Part shown: positions 1 to 7,470 of the stretch, in pieces
How the letters are laid out: each line of letters begins with the position of its first letter
Numbering within the stretch: the first letter of the stretch is position 1
Assembly: GCA_965249895.1 (NCBI GenBank)
Contig: CBDFNC010000004.1
Coordinates: 1,240,001 to 1,304,000 of the forward strand
Source: CBDFNC01 sp965249895
GTDB taxonomy: Bacteria; Pseudomonadota; Gammaproteobacteria; Enterobacterales; CBDFNC01
Direction: 5' to 3'
Length of the DNA stretch: 64,000 nucleotides
Program-made: the position numbers and the translations under genes
The notes under the pieces: generated by a model
What the model was told of the DNA's origin: nothing
Seen by the model: the letters and a program-made list of their open reading frames with translations, nothing else
The model's database searches: none

Positions 1-1416
1 ATCACCGCCTTATCCGATGAATTCGGTATATCCCGCAAGGCTGTCTACACCGCCCGCGGGGCTGCCCGGGCTGCCTTCGACGCCCTCGTCAAAACGCAAA
101 GTGAGCCGGATTGTATCGCGACGCTTGATGTGGATGTGCCACACCTGCGCCGCAGTATTGTCGCGTTAACCATCACTGCCCCCAATTCCATTCGCAGTAT
201 TGAAGCGCTTATACCTCTGCTGTATCCCGGCTGTAAAGTCAGCTATGGCTATATACAAGGGGTTATTGCCGAGGCGCAAAAAAATGCCGCTGACTTCAAC
301 CGAACGGTGCCATTATCAGCCATCCAGAGCGGTGCGGTGGATGAAATGTTCAGCCAGGGCGACCCTGTGCTGGCGGGCGTTGACCTGGATCCCGGCTACC
401 TGTTCTGCCTGTCTCACGAGCAACAGCGAGATGGTAAAACCTGGGCCAAAGTACTCCAGCAGGCTGCTGCTCAGGGGATGATGCCAAAACACATCGTCAA
501 AGACGGTGCCAAGGGGATAGCCGCCGGTGTCACCACGGTTTTCGAACAGGCGCAGCAACGTGATGATGTTTTTCATGCCCTGTATATCGCTGCCAAGGCG
601 GTGCGCAGGGTTGAGCAACGTGCTTACTATTACATTACCCAGGAAGAAACGGCTTACCAGGCCATCAGCCCCACCATAACAGAAGACCCGGATGATACGT
701 TCGGTCAATGGCTGCGTGCAGATAACCAATGCGATAAGGCTATCGAGCGCTATGAGCATGCTGAACGGGCTTTGCACCTTCTTCACGCCACCTTCAGCTG
801 CGTTTGCCGAAAGACCGGCAAGCTAATGACCACCGAAATGGCGCAGACCAGGCTGGCCCGTGCCACGCTATTGCTGCGCAGGGCGGCACATAAGGAATGC
901 AACAAGGCGGCGACCTACTTGGAAAACCGCTTGGATGGTCTCACTTTGGCCACCCAGGCGCTCCATGATAAGTTGCAAGGCTGTATTGCACGTTATTCTC
1001 AGCAGCCAGTTGAGCTGGCCTGCCGCTTCTTCGAGTGCCGACGTGAACTGGCAAAAGCCGGGAAGCACAAGCAACAGCGGCTTATTCAGGAAATGCTCGG
1101 CAGCTACCACTTGTTGACCACACAGTTGGATGAAACACGCTGTGAGCAGCTGATGCAAGAAGTGGAAATATTGCTCAGCAAACGTCACCGCGCGTCCAGT
1201 GCCATTGAAGGCTTCAACGCCACCTTACGCACTTATCTGTATGCCAGAAAGGGCGTAAACCAACCGTTTCTTGAGTTATTTCGCGCCTGGTACAACCTGC
1301 GTGAAAAACGCTGGGGACGTCACAAAGGCAAGTCAGCCCATGAACTCTTGACGGGAGAAAAGGTGGCTGATTGGTTAACGCTACTTGGTTTCCCACCGAG
1401 TAAACTCAGCCACTGA
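1..1416 (+). CDS. DDE-type transposase, 5'-truncated by window edge
   Basis: Reading frame 1 is open from the first base and continues the N-terminal sequence of the full-length 500-residue copy at 9285-10787; about 29 codons are missing to the left. Candidate catalytic acids are the Asp in AVDEMFSQGDP, the Asp in VKDGAKG and the Glu in SSAIEGFNATLR. This spacing fits a DDE transposase, but I infer the roles from position, not alignment. The C-terminal part (RASSAIEGFN...ELLTGEK) is the best conserved between copies. The first in-frame ATG is at 130, but homology starts earlier, so that is not the true start. The gene appears intact as far as the window shows. I could not name the IS family with confidence. 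Confidence 0.85.
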   Translation: MTALSDEFGISRKAVYTARGAARAAFDALVKTQSEPDCIATLDVDVPHLRRSIVALTITAPNSIRSIEALIPLLYPGCKVSYGYIQGVIAEAQKNAADFNRTVPLSAIQSGAVDEMFSQGDPVLAGVDLDPGYLFCLSHEQQRDGKTWAKVLQQAAAQGMMPKHIVKDGAKGIAAGVTTVFEQAQQRDDVFHALYIAAKAVRRVEQRAYYYITQEETAYQAISPTITEDPDDTFGQWLRADNQCDKAIERYEHAERALHLLHATFSCVCRKTGKLMTTEMAQTRLARATLLLRRAAHKECNKAATYLENRLDGLTLATQALHDKLQGCIARYSQQPVELACRFFECRRELAKAGKHKQQRLIQEMLGSYHLLTTQLDETRCEQLMQEVEILLSKRHRASSAIEGFNATLRTYLYARKGVNQPFLELFRAWYNLREKRWGRHKGKSAHELLTGEKVADWLTLLGFPPSKLSH

Positions 1417-1534
1417 TTTTAGCCTGGTAACAGGCAAGCCAAACTGACTATTTATTAATCTGATCCAGCACTCGCTGAATTGGAGAGGAGCTATTGGTTT
1501 TGTGACCCTAAACGGGTGGAATTTGATCAGTCCC
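1..1534 (+). mobile_element. Insertion sequence copy A (left end outside window)
   Basis: This is the right-hand 1.5 kb of an IS that recurs complete and inverted at 9167-10891. The two copies match through the transposase gene and its 3' flank, and both end in TTGATCAGTCCC. That places the right terminus here at 1534. The left end lies before the window, so its target duplication cannot be tested; the 8 bp just outside the right end are TGCCGGTT. The IS family is unassigned. An 8-bp duplication and a single DDE-type ORF are seen in the complete copy. Confidence 0.85.
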
Positions 1535-1561
1535 TGCCGGTTGAATGCGAAATACCTGGGA

Positions 1562-1789
1562 CATATGGATGTCGAGCTAGTGTCCATCCTGAAACGTGGA
1601 TTCTGTCATTCCCTCGCACGAGGGAATCCAGCGGCTTTACCGCGATCTCTGTGTGCGCTAAAAGACACTGAACCGAGATGTCGGACCATACCAGGAAAGC
1701 TGACAATGACAGGGAGCGCTGAGATAGTAGTGACTAACTTTAGGCCTTTGCAAAACGATAATTATCGCGTTCTAAAAATATGACTGAAG
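1562..1789. repeat. Dispersed intergenic repeat, copy R1
   Basis: No gene is seen between the IS end and the IS4 fragment. The stretch contains a perfect 9-bp hairpin, ATTCCCTCG/CGAGGGAAT, at 1608-1627. Its tail (TGACAATGAC at 1701, then GATAGTAGTGACTAACTTT) recurs with few changes at about 22941-22985 and 23184-23225. The order, a hairpin-bearing half followed by this tail and then ACTGAAGAA, is shared best with copy R3. It looks like a non-coding dispersed repeat. Confidence 0.6.
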
Positions 1790-1909
1790 AAGGGATGGGC
1801 CAAGCTACAGGAGCGCGTGGCGGGTATGCAAGCGGCGCGAGAGATGCAGGAGAAAGGGCTTCTCCAATAAGTAAAATAAACATCACAAAAAGATATGATC
1901 AAGAGACAG
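1789..1909 (+). mobile_element. 3' fragment of an IS50-like IS4-family element
   Basis: Only the last 27 codons of a transposase (1790-1870, ending QEKGLLQ) and the element's terminus remain. They match the 3' end of the larger element at 7471-9047 on the opposite strand. The terminus, read inward, is CTGTCTCTTGATCA, like the inside end of IS50 (Tn5). The left boundary falls directly against repeat R1, so the rest of this copy was lost by deletion or recombination. Confidence 0.8.
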
Positions 1910-2115
1910 GGCTAACCCCACACAGATCCGGACGAGCGTAACTGACGCACCGAAATGCCGATTCACCGTTTATTCAATAATATATTCACACGTGTAAATC
2001 ATGATCATAATTCCAGTTAATATAGATAAGCATTTATTAAATCTGGTTGTGTCGCATCTTCGGAAAACGAGATGATTTGGAAAACATCTGTCTCAACCAA
2101 GTAAATATAACCCCC

Positions 2116-2372
2116 TTAAGGTCCGCCAATAGAATGGCCCACAAACATTTTATTATTATCATCAATTCGGTGCTTGTTCTTGATGAGAGGAAACACCTCT
2201 TTCTCTATAAATATTAAATACTACTTTTCCTTGCCGGAGTACTTTTTAGCTTCCAGTGAATGGTCGCCTCTTTCATCTGGAGTGTAATTCCTTGTGTGGC
2301 TGATTGGGGCGGAGCTTTCTTTTTAAGAATAAAACCAACTAGTATTAAATCTTCAATATCTTTACCGCCCAT
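2116..2372 (-). pseudogene. Degraded alpha/beta-hydrolase esterase remnant
   Basis: On the minus strand, translated blocks in two frames resemble the esterase gene at 4223-5101 and its family. They are DIEDLILVG (the counterpart of EAIIVGISY), then after a frame change RNYTPDERGDHSL (the counterpart of the RDYTPT region), then FIEKEVFPLIKNKHR and FVGHSIGG, which carries the GxSxGG nucleophile elbow. The frame contains a TAG stop and ends in TAA after SIGGP, so the C-terminal half is missing. I read it as a decayed paralogue or relic of a related esterase. It lies downstream of the mltD-like gene on the same strand, which suggests the cluster once carried two esterases or that one was replaced. 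Confidence 0.6.
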
Positions 2373-2791
2373 TTGTCCGCGACCCCACTGGAAATGGAGG
2401 AAGAAAGTCCAACGTCATTTAATATTGCAACAGGACAAAGTTTTCAGGATTTAAATAGTCGGGAGGTGGTTTATATATAACTCATACTCTCGCTGGTTTA
2501 TTTTAAACTTACCTCAAATATCCCAGTGTCTTTTATACGGTATTCAGATGCAATCACGATTTGTACCAAAGGCGACGGAATCAACATTAATAATATGAAT
2601 TTTTAAAATACCTATTTATGACTTTCTGACTTCGCTGGTTTAAGTTAACGATATAATAAGTGTACAGTTATCGTTTAACTAGCTTGTTACTTATCGCGTA
2701 AAAAATGGTAACTTATGGCAATCACAGACTTTAAGCGTTAAAAGGAATAAGTAATAAACTCGCATTTTTCACTTCATCTCCAACCTATCTC
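2373..2791. other. AT-rich intergenic stretch, no gene recognised
   Basis: No convincing coding sequence was found. An imperfect inverted repeat (GTTAACGATA ... TATCGTTTAAC, about 2645-2683) lies downstream of the mltD-like gene. It may be an attenuating or terminating structure or chance. The 5' part of the decayed esterase probably extends here but is too degraded to follow. Confidence 0.35.
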
Positions 2792-4165
2792 TTATAACAA
2801 GATTGCAAGCTTTTGCTTGGGCTGTAATAAACTGTTGTCCGATAACTTATTCCAACGAACAATATCTCGAATTCTCACCTTGTATTTTCGGCTAATGCCC
2901 CATAAGTTATCACCACTCTTTACCGTATAAATCAGCCTATTCGGTTTCACCTTGGCCAGTTTCCAAGGGTGCATATTATTTTTAGTTAACGGCACAATCA
3001 GAATTTGTCCGATACGGATTGTATCTGAACTAAGGTTATTAAGTTTTTTAATTACAGCAACATTAGTTGCATGCTGATAGGCGATTTCGCTCAAGCTATC
3101 ACCCGAATTCACCCTATATCTATGCCACCGTAACCAATATTTTTTATTGGTTGAGGCAAGCTTATCTTTAAAAGAATCTGCGATAGCGACGGGCAGTAAC
3201 AGCTGATAATGGCTGTTGGGTGCAGTTGCCCAGCGACTTAGACCAGGATTAAGTTGCAACAATTTTTTAGGTTCAATATTGGCCCACTGTGCAGCTAACG
3301 TCAGATCTAGCTGGCCATCGATGTTAACAATATCTACGGAAGGGCTATTTTTAATCGGTGTAAAAGTATAATTTAATTCAGCCGCATGTTGCAGTATATC
3401 CGAAATAGCGAGCAATTTTGGTACAAAATCTGTGGTTTCAGCTGGTAAATTAAGTGACCAAAAATCGGTCGGTAAATTGGCCTTTTTATTTTTCGCAATA
3501 GCACGGCCAACACGACCTTCACCAGAGTTAAAGGCAGCAATGGCATTCAGCCAATCCTGGTCAAAAGTACGATGAAAAAACTGAAAATAGTCAAGCGCTG
3601 CGCGAGTAGACTGAACAACATCTCGTCTCCCGTCATACCACCAATTTTGCTCTAAGTTAAAACGTTTAGCGGAAACGGGCATAAACTGCCAAAGCCCCGT
3701 AGCACTTTTATTTGATACGCCATAAGGCAAGTAGGAGCTTTCAATAATTGGTAACAATGCCAGTTCAACAGGCATATTACGCTTCTCGATCTCTTCCACA
3801 ATATAATACAAAAATGGCTCAGCCCGTTGGGAGATGGTCACCATAAAATTAGGATGGCTTAAATAGTATTTTCGCCACTTGGAAACCGCTTTATTATCAG
3901 GAATAGCGAAAGTTAGCTGACTGCGAATTCGTTGCCATACATCGTCATATTCATGAGGTAGCTTGGCGATCCCCCTTCTATTCGACTCTATAGTTTTCTC
4001 TTCGACCCTTGTTACTTCTCTTATCTCTATAGTTTTCTCTTCGACCCTTGTTACTTCTGTTATCTCTATAGGTTGATTGATAACTTGTGGATTAATGGTT
4101 GTTTTAGGTATTTATTGACAAGCGGTCAAGCTGAATAAAACAGTTAGCAGGATATTTCTTTTCAT
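2792..4165 (-). pseudogene. mltD: MltD-like lytic transglycosylase lipoprotein with in-frame stop at codon 18
   Basis: Membrane-bound lytic transglycosylases of this type cleave the MurNAc-GlcNAc bond of peptidoglycan at the inner face of the outer membrane. From the ATG at 4165 the frame encodes a lipoprotein signal (MKRNILLTVLFSLTAC), then Q, then TAA at 4112-4114, and then stays fully open for 440 codons. Without the stop it would be 457 residues, about the usual MltD length. The slt catalytic domain has the Glu in PIIESSYLP and the GLWQFMP motif. Two LysM domains follow (YRVNSGDSLSEIA and YTVKSGDNLWGIS). The strict continuity of the frame suggests a recent nonsense mutation, suppression, or a base-call error. 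Translation could resume at the internal ATG 3844, but that product would lack export and lipidation signals. It is last in the cluster with the BlaI-type repressor, M56/M23 protease and esterase. Confidence 0.75.
3992..4069 (-). repeat. Two tandem 39-bp repeats in the mltD-like gene
   Basis: Two consecutive 13-codon units encode IEITEVTRVEEKT and IEIREVTRVEEKT, differing by one base. They lie in the linker between the lipidated cysteine and the catalytic domain (residues 33-58 of the undisrupted protein), where a length change would alter the reach from the membrane anchor without touching the fold. Confidence 0.85.
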
Positions 4166-4222
4166 TATATAATTCGCTTTTTTAATTATTATTGGAAGCT
4201 GCAGGCTAATTACCCCACGTAG

Positions 4223-5101
4223 TTATGCACAATTTATTGAATGATCACATTTCCCTAATACCCAGTGCAGGCCTTGGATTGCGGTTGTTGGAAACGCCGT
4301 TTGGTGGTTTGCTTCAGCAATGATATATAATTTCGCTTTTAAATTAGGCTGTTGCCATGAAAGTATTTTTGTATAAAACGTTTTGGCGTCATTCACCATT
4401 TCATGGGAGCTTTCAAGCTGTTTGGTTTCCTGCTCACCTATAGAAATAAAAACATTGGCCTTCACATTAGTCATTTTATTTGCAACTGATTCTTCTAGTC
4501 GAAATATAACCTTGTTATCAAACCAATACGACGGACTACCAAGTATATAATTCTTAAATAATTTAGACTTAGTTAATAAAACATAGCTTCCAAATAATCC
4601 GCCAAGGGAATTACCAATGAAAGTTCTATTAGTTATATCTACACGGTAGTTTTTTCCCATATATTTAAAAACAACATTTTCAATGAATTCCATATGTTGT
4701 TGCGCACCACCCGTTTTCTGTTGCCAAGACACATTTACTGTTGGCGTATAATCACGCACTCGACTATTATCTCGCTTTGACCCCTTAGCATATGAAATGC
4801 CTACAATAATCGCTTCTTCCATTTTCTTCGCATTCATCGGATAACGTGTTGCGCCAGAGACGACTTGAAATGCGTACCAGGTATCGGTCAAATAGATCAC
4901 TGGGTATTTTTTATCTTTGTTCTTTTCATAAGATTTAGGCAGTTTAATAAATAACGGATAGGTACGCTTGGTATCAGGATCTGTCACTTCGGTCACTAAA
5001 CTTCTGGGTATGTTAAATGGCTTAGCGTCACCCTCAACAGCAAAAACTTGCTGCGTACAAAAAACATTAGAGAAAAATAAAATAAATACTAAATATTTCA
5101 A
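4223..5101 (-). CDS. Secreted alpha/beta-hydrolase, putative esterase (esterase D/IroE-like)
   Basis: The 292-residue protein begins with a signal peptide (hydrophobic FILFFSNVF, likely cleavage after VFA). The fold is the putative-esterase type: YPVIYLTDTWYAF near residue 65, EAIIVGISY, RDYTPT, the nucleophile elbow GNSLGG (Ser near 165), and a candidate catalytic His in EANHQTAF near the C-terminus. Relatives hydrolyse acyl esters, trilactone siderophores or S-formylglutathione; the substrate here is unknown. The start codon is TTG (5099-5101) preceded by AAGGA at good spacing; no in-frame ATG lies just upstream. The gene sits 51 bp after the M56/M23 gene and before the mltD-like gene, suggesting one envelope-directed transcript. 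A beta-lactamase role is not supported, because no SxxK, SxN or KTG set is seen. Confidence 0.75.
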   Translation of the reverse strand: MKYLVFILFFSNVFCTQQVFAVEGDAKPFNIPRSLVTEVTDPDTKRTYPLFIKLPKSYEKNKDKKYPVIYLTDTWYAFQVVSGATRYPMNAKKMEEAIIVGISYAKGSKRDNSRVRDYTPTVNVSWQQKTGGAQQHMEFIENVVFKYMGKNYRVDITNRTFIGNSLGGLFGSYVLLTKSKLFKNYILGSPSYWFDNKVIFRLEESVANKMTNVKANVFISIGEQETKQLESSHEMVNDAKTFYTKILSWQQPNLKAKLYIIAEANHQTAFPTTAIQGLHWVLGKCDHSINCA

Positions 5102-5152
5102 TGGGGATTCCTTCTAAAGGATTTCTAGGGAGAAGCAATGAACGTTTGATTT

Positions 5153-6574
5153 TTATCGAAAACTCAGATAAATGCTGGGATCTATTCGCTTGCCGCCTTG
5201 CAATATTTCAAAATGCAAATGAGGTCCAGTTACACGGCCGGTAACCCCCACAGTGCCTAACTTTTGTCCGGCAACTATCCATTGACCTTCTTTTACATTA
5301 AAACTATCAAGATGTGCATAAAGGCTATGCTTGTTATTTTTATGTTTGATCAATACCACCTTGCCATAGTTCTTATGCAGACTGCTATCATCGGCAATTG
5401 TGACTCGACCACTAAAGCTGGCGACAACATCGGTGCCGTGTGCGGCCGCGAAATCGATCCCCTTGTGAGGCTTACGTCCCCGAAAATCGTTAATTTCATT
5501 GTAACCAGAAGAAATTCTACCGTGTAACACCGGAAGTGTTCCCGCATTATCACCATGGTAAAATTCTTGCGGATAAAGCCCCGACTTTGCCGTTGCAGCA
5601 AAGAGCATGAAGAGTGACGACACCAGGATTAGTATCAGCCGATAACCTAAGCCATACACTTTACGTGACTGAACTGACATAGCCATGCGTATCCTGTATT
5701 CGAAGTCTTGTTTTTTTAAACTAGGGCCTGAAAAATAGCTCGTTATTGCACTATCTATGGTGGTTTTACTTAACTTAATACTGGCAATTAAGGCCTGGGC
5801 ATAATGTAGTTTAGACTCGGGGTGTGCCGAAAGTACTGCGGCATCACAGTTTAACTCCATGGTTTGCAAGAAACGTTTTTCAATGAAACAAATGAATGGA
5901 TTAAACCAAAAGAGTGAAGAGCATAACCGAAAGGTAATAACAGCGCTGGTATCCCGTCGCTTTATATGCATTAGTTCATGCTCTATTAATAAAAATCGTA
6001 GATGTGGAGGCATGCTAAAAACATATTTCGGTAACAACATCTTCACTCTAAAAAAACCAAAAACAAACGGTGAAATAGCTTGATTCGTTATGCATACTTT
6101 AATATTTTTAGCTTTAATAGTCACTTTTTGCTGTTGACTAAACTGTGTCAACTCTCTCACTGGTGCAGCTTGTGTGACAAATTTTTTCAGTCTTAAGACC
6201 CCTAGGAAAAAACGAATAAGTGAGTAAACACAACCAATAATCAGAGCGGTTAAGATTACATTTAAAAAGACTTGCGACTTTGGCATGTTTACAATCTGAT
6301 TGACTAGAGAGCTTGAATGTACAATCAAGTCATTCTGAGAATCGATGACTGCACTTTTTAATTCAGCAGGGATCAAGTCATTAACCATGTAAAACGAAAC
6401 AGGTAAAAAAGGAGCTAAGGCCACAAGCAGACAGGCCTGCCAGAATAAAGACCACTTAACTAGTTCAGGTAAAAAACGAGTCGCAGCTAACGTTAAAAAA
6501 TATAAAAAACAGCTCCAGCCGATAAAAATAAACACCTGTAATAGCAGAGCATTGGTAATATACTGATAGTCCAT
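5153..6574 (-). CDS. BlaR1-like M56 membrane protease fused to an M23 peptidase domain
   Basis: 473 residues. The N-terminal 330 residues resemble the BlaR1/MecR1 M56 zinc-protease module: hydrophobic segments near 8-30, 43-63 and 102-126, the HELMH zinc motif at 199-203, the downstream acidic motif MELNCD near 239-244, and a last membrane segment near 311-328. In BlaR1 the region after this segment is a penicillin-binding sensor. Here it is an M23 (LytM) domain with HKGID (His370, Asp374) and GPHLHFE (451-457), the zinc-binding set of active DD-endopeptidases, on the predicted periplasmic side. The ATG is 1 bp from the stop of the BlaI-type gene, as in bla/mec systems. I infer a sensor-protease whose external half touches peptidoglycan and whose M56 half cleaves the adjacent repressor. 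Database family names combining M23 and M56 exist; I know of no established function. Confidence 0.85.
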   Translation of the reverse strand: MDYQYITNALLLQVFIFIGWSCFLYFLTLAATRFLPELVKWSLFWQACLLVALAPFLPVSFYMVNDLIPAELKSAVIDSQNDLIVHSSSLVNQIVNMPKSQVFLNVILTALIIGCVYSLIRFFLGVLRLKKFVTQAAPVRELTQFSQQQKVTIKAKNIKVCITNQAISPFVFGFFRVKMLLPKYVFSMPPHLRFLLIEHELMHIKRRDTSAVITFRLCSSLFWFNPFICFIEKRFLQTMELNCDAAVLSAHPESKLHYAQALIASIKLSKTTIDSAITSYFSGPSLKKQDFEYRIRMAMSVQSRKVYGLGYRLILILVSSLFMLFAATAKSGLYPQEFYHGDNAGTLPVLHGRISSGYNEINDFRGRKPHKGIDFAAAHGTDVVASFSGRVTIADDSSLHKNYGKVVLIKHKNNKHSLYAHLDSFNVKEGQWIVAGQKLGTVGVTGRVTGPHLHFEILQGGKRIDPSIYLSFR

Positions 6575-6575
6575 T

Positions 6576-6959
6576 TTATTGCTCTTTTTTTCCAGTTTTA
6601 TTTTCCAAATCTTCTAATAACTTTTCGAGTTCGTTGATTTCACTTTCATCGATTAACCTGCTATCCGTAAACATCGCCACTGGCAGTGGCCCATCTATTT
6701 CAAATATCCGCTTTGCGAAATCCTGTGCAAAACCGGCTAGGGTTTTCACTTTATCTAATCTGGCGAAATAGATTTTTTTATTTCCTTTAAACTCCATAGT
6801 TACAAAGTCTTTTTCACCCATTCTTTCCAGTGTTTTTCTGGTCGACGAATAACTCCAGCCAAATAGTTCTTGTATTTCATCGTGCAGCTCACGAGCAGTA
6901 CGAGGCTGTTGCTGCCATAGTAGTTTTAAAATTTCCAGTTCGGGTATTGTTGGTTGCAT
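6576..6959 (-). CDS. BlaI/MecI-family transcriptional repressor
   Basis: The 127-residue form from the ATG at 6959 begins MQPTIPELEILKLLW, the canonical N-terminus of BlaI/MecI winged-helix repressors (about 125 residues). The recognition helix region is RTARELHDEI...YSSTRKTLERM, and the C-terminal dimerisation and cleavage region follows. The frame is open upstream to an ATG at 7019, but that start lies at the edge of a perfect palindrome (6993-7012) that is better read as operator DNA. I therefore prefer 6959, although its Shine-Dalgarno is weak. It is first in a tightly spaced set with the M56/M23 protease. By analogy with bla/mec it should repress this set and be inactivated by M56 proteolysis. 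The regulated genes here are cell-wall enzymes rather than a beta-lactamase. Confidence 0.85.
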   Translation of the reverse strand: MQPTIPELEILKLLWQQQPRTARELHDEIQELFGWSYSSTRKTLERMGEKDFVTMEFKGNKKIYFARLDKVKTLAGFAQDFAKRIFEIDGPLPVAMFTDSRLIDESEINELEKLLEDLENKTGKKEQ

Positions 6960-6992
6960 ATCACTATTTTTAACTTGGTCTAGTATGCGCAT

Positions 6993-7012
6993 TGTGCGAC
7001 ACTTGTCGCACA
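6993..7012. promoter_or_regulatory. Perfect palindrome, likely operator of the BlaI-type repressor
   Basis: The 20-bp site consists of 9-bp arms TGTGCGACA and TGTCGCACA around two bases. Its centre has the ACA-NN-TGT arrangement of BlaI/MecI operators. It lies 34 bp upstream of the preferred repressor start, a normal place for autoregulation. The longer possible start would put the site inside the coding sequence. Confidence 0.6.
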
Positions 7013-7122
7013 TGATCAATCGTAAAATTCGACAGATGTGTAAGCGCTTAATTGTCGACGTGGTTTCAATCCAATGAATTGCCTCATAATGTCCCCATTC
7101 GTTTATTACTCAGGATGCACTT

Positions 7123-7470
7123 ATGGAAAAGGTAGGCAAATTACCCCAAGCCTTCTGGCTCGAACATATTGAACAGTGGCAGGCATCGAGCTTTCACAGT
7201 CTGCTTATTGTCAGCAGGAACCCATCAAACTAACAGGTATAAAGGTAACAATTGTAGCGCCCTTTATGGAGTGGATGCAATCCGCGAAGCCTGTGCCAGC
7301 AACGTTCGCCGAACGTGCATCCATGCGCTTTACATCTCATCCCTGAGATGGGTTCGACTCCTACAGATCTCTCAGGATCTGTTACCCAGGTCTGACCGGT
7401 CCCTGTCAGCAGCACGAGCTTGTTTTGCATAAGGTCGGCTATTGGAAGCGAAAACTGACCGCCACAGAAG
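7123..7470 (+). pseudogene. IS66 TnpA-type accessory gene, broken three ways
   Basis: The ATG at 7123 opens MEKVGKLPQAFWLEHIEQWQ, typical of the IS66 family small TnpA protein. A one-base loss near 7191-7196 shifts the frame. The continuation, QSAYCQQHELVLHKVGYWKR, is recovered only when the frame is shifted and the 187-bp MITE plus one copy of its 8-bp target duplication are removed. The final codons (LTATEA) run into the end of the IS4 element at 7471. The gene is dead; its value is as a marker of insertion order. Confidence 0.75.
7217..7403. mobile_element. 187-bp MITE with perfect 8-bp target duplication
   Basis: The element is flanked by TGTCAGCA at 7209-7216 and again at 7404-7411. Its left end GGAACCCATCAAAC is identical to the first 14 bases of the transposase-proximal end of the IS at 9167-10891. 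Its right end, reversed, matches the first 23 bases of the same IS end at 19 positions, including CCTGGGTAAC. It has no ORF of note. Equal duplication length and shared ends imply mobilisation by that IS's transposase. The interior contains small inverted repeats (for example CGTTCG-CCG-AACG near 7300) and GGTTCGACTCC, which recalls a tRNA T-arm but is not a recognisable tRNA. Confidence 0.85.

Larger units (their letters stand above)
7040..7470 (+). mobile_element. IS66-family remnant (left end and accessory gene only)
   Basis: The stretch starts with GTAAGCGCTTAATTGTCGAC, which resembles IS66-family left terminal repeats, and contains the remains of the IS66 accessory gene tnpA. TnpB, TnpC and the right end are absent. 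It is interrupted by the MITE at 7217-7403 and cut off at 7470 by the IS4-family element. Confidence 0.6.

Noticed and set aside
316..786. 156-codon frame opposite transposase copy A (and its twin at 9993-10385)
   Set aside because: It is a shadow of the transposase frame, present in both copies only because the DNA is duplicated.
2260..2454. 64-codon plus-strand ORF
   Set aside because: It lies over the esterase pseudogene on the other strand and has no ribosome site or recognisable motif.
4223..5101. Beta-lactamase next to the BlaI-type repressor
   Set aside because: The protein has a GNSLGG esterase elbow and lacks beta-lactamase motifs.
7300..7370. tRNA or tRNA fragment in the MITE (GGTTCGACTCC)
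   Set aside because: Only a T-arm-like motif is present. Acceptor, D and anticodon arms cannot be drawn.
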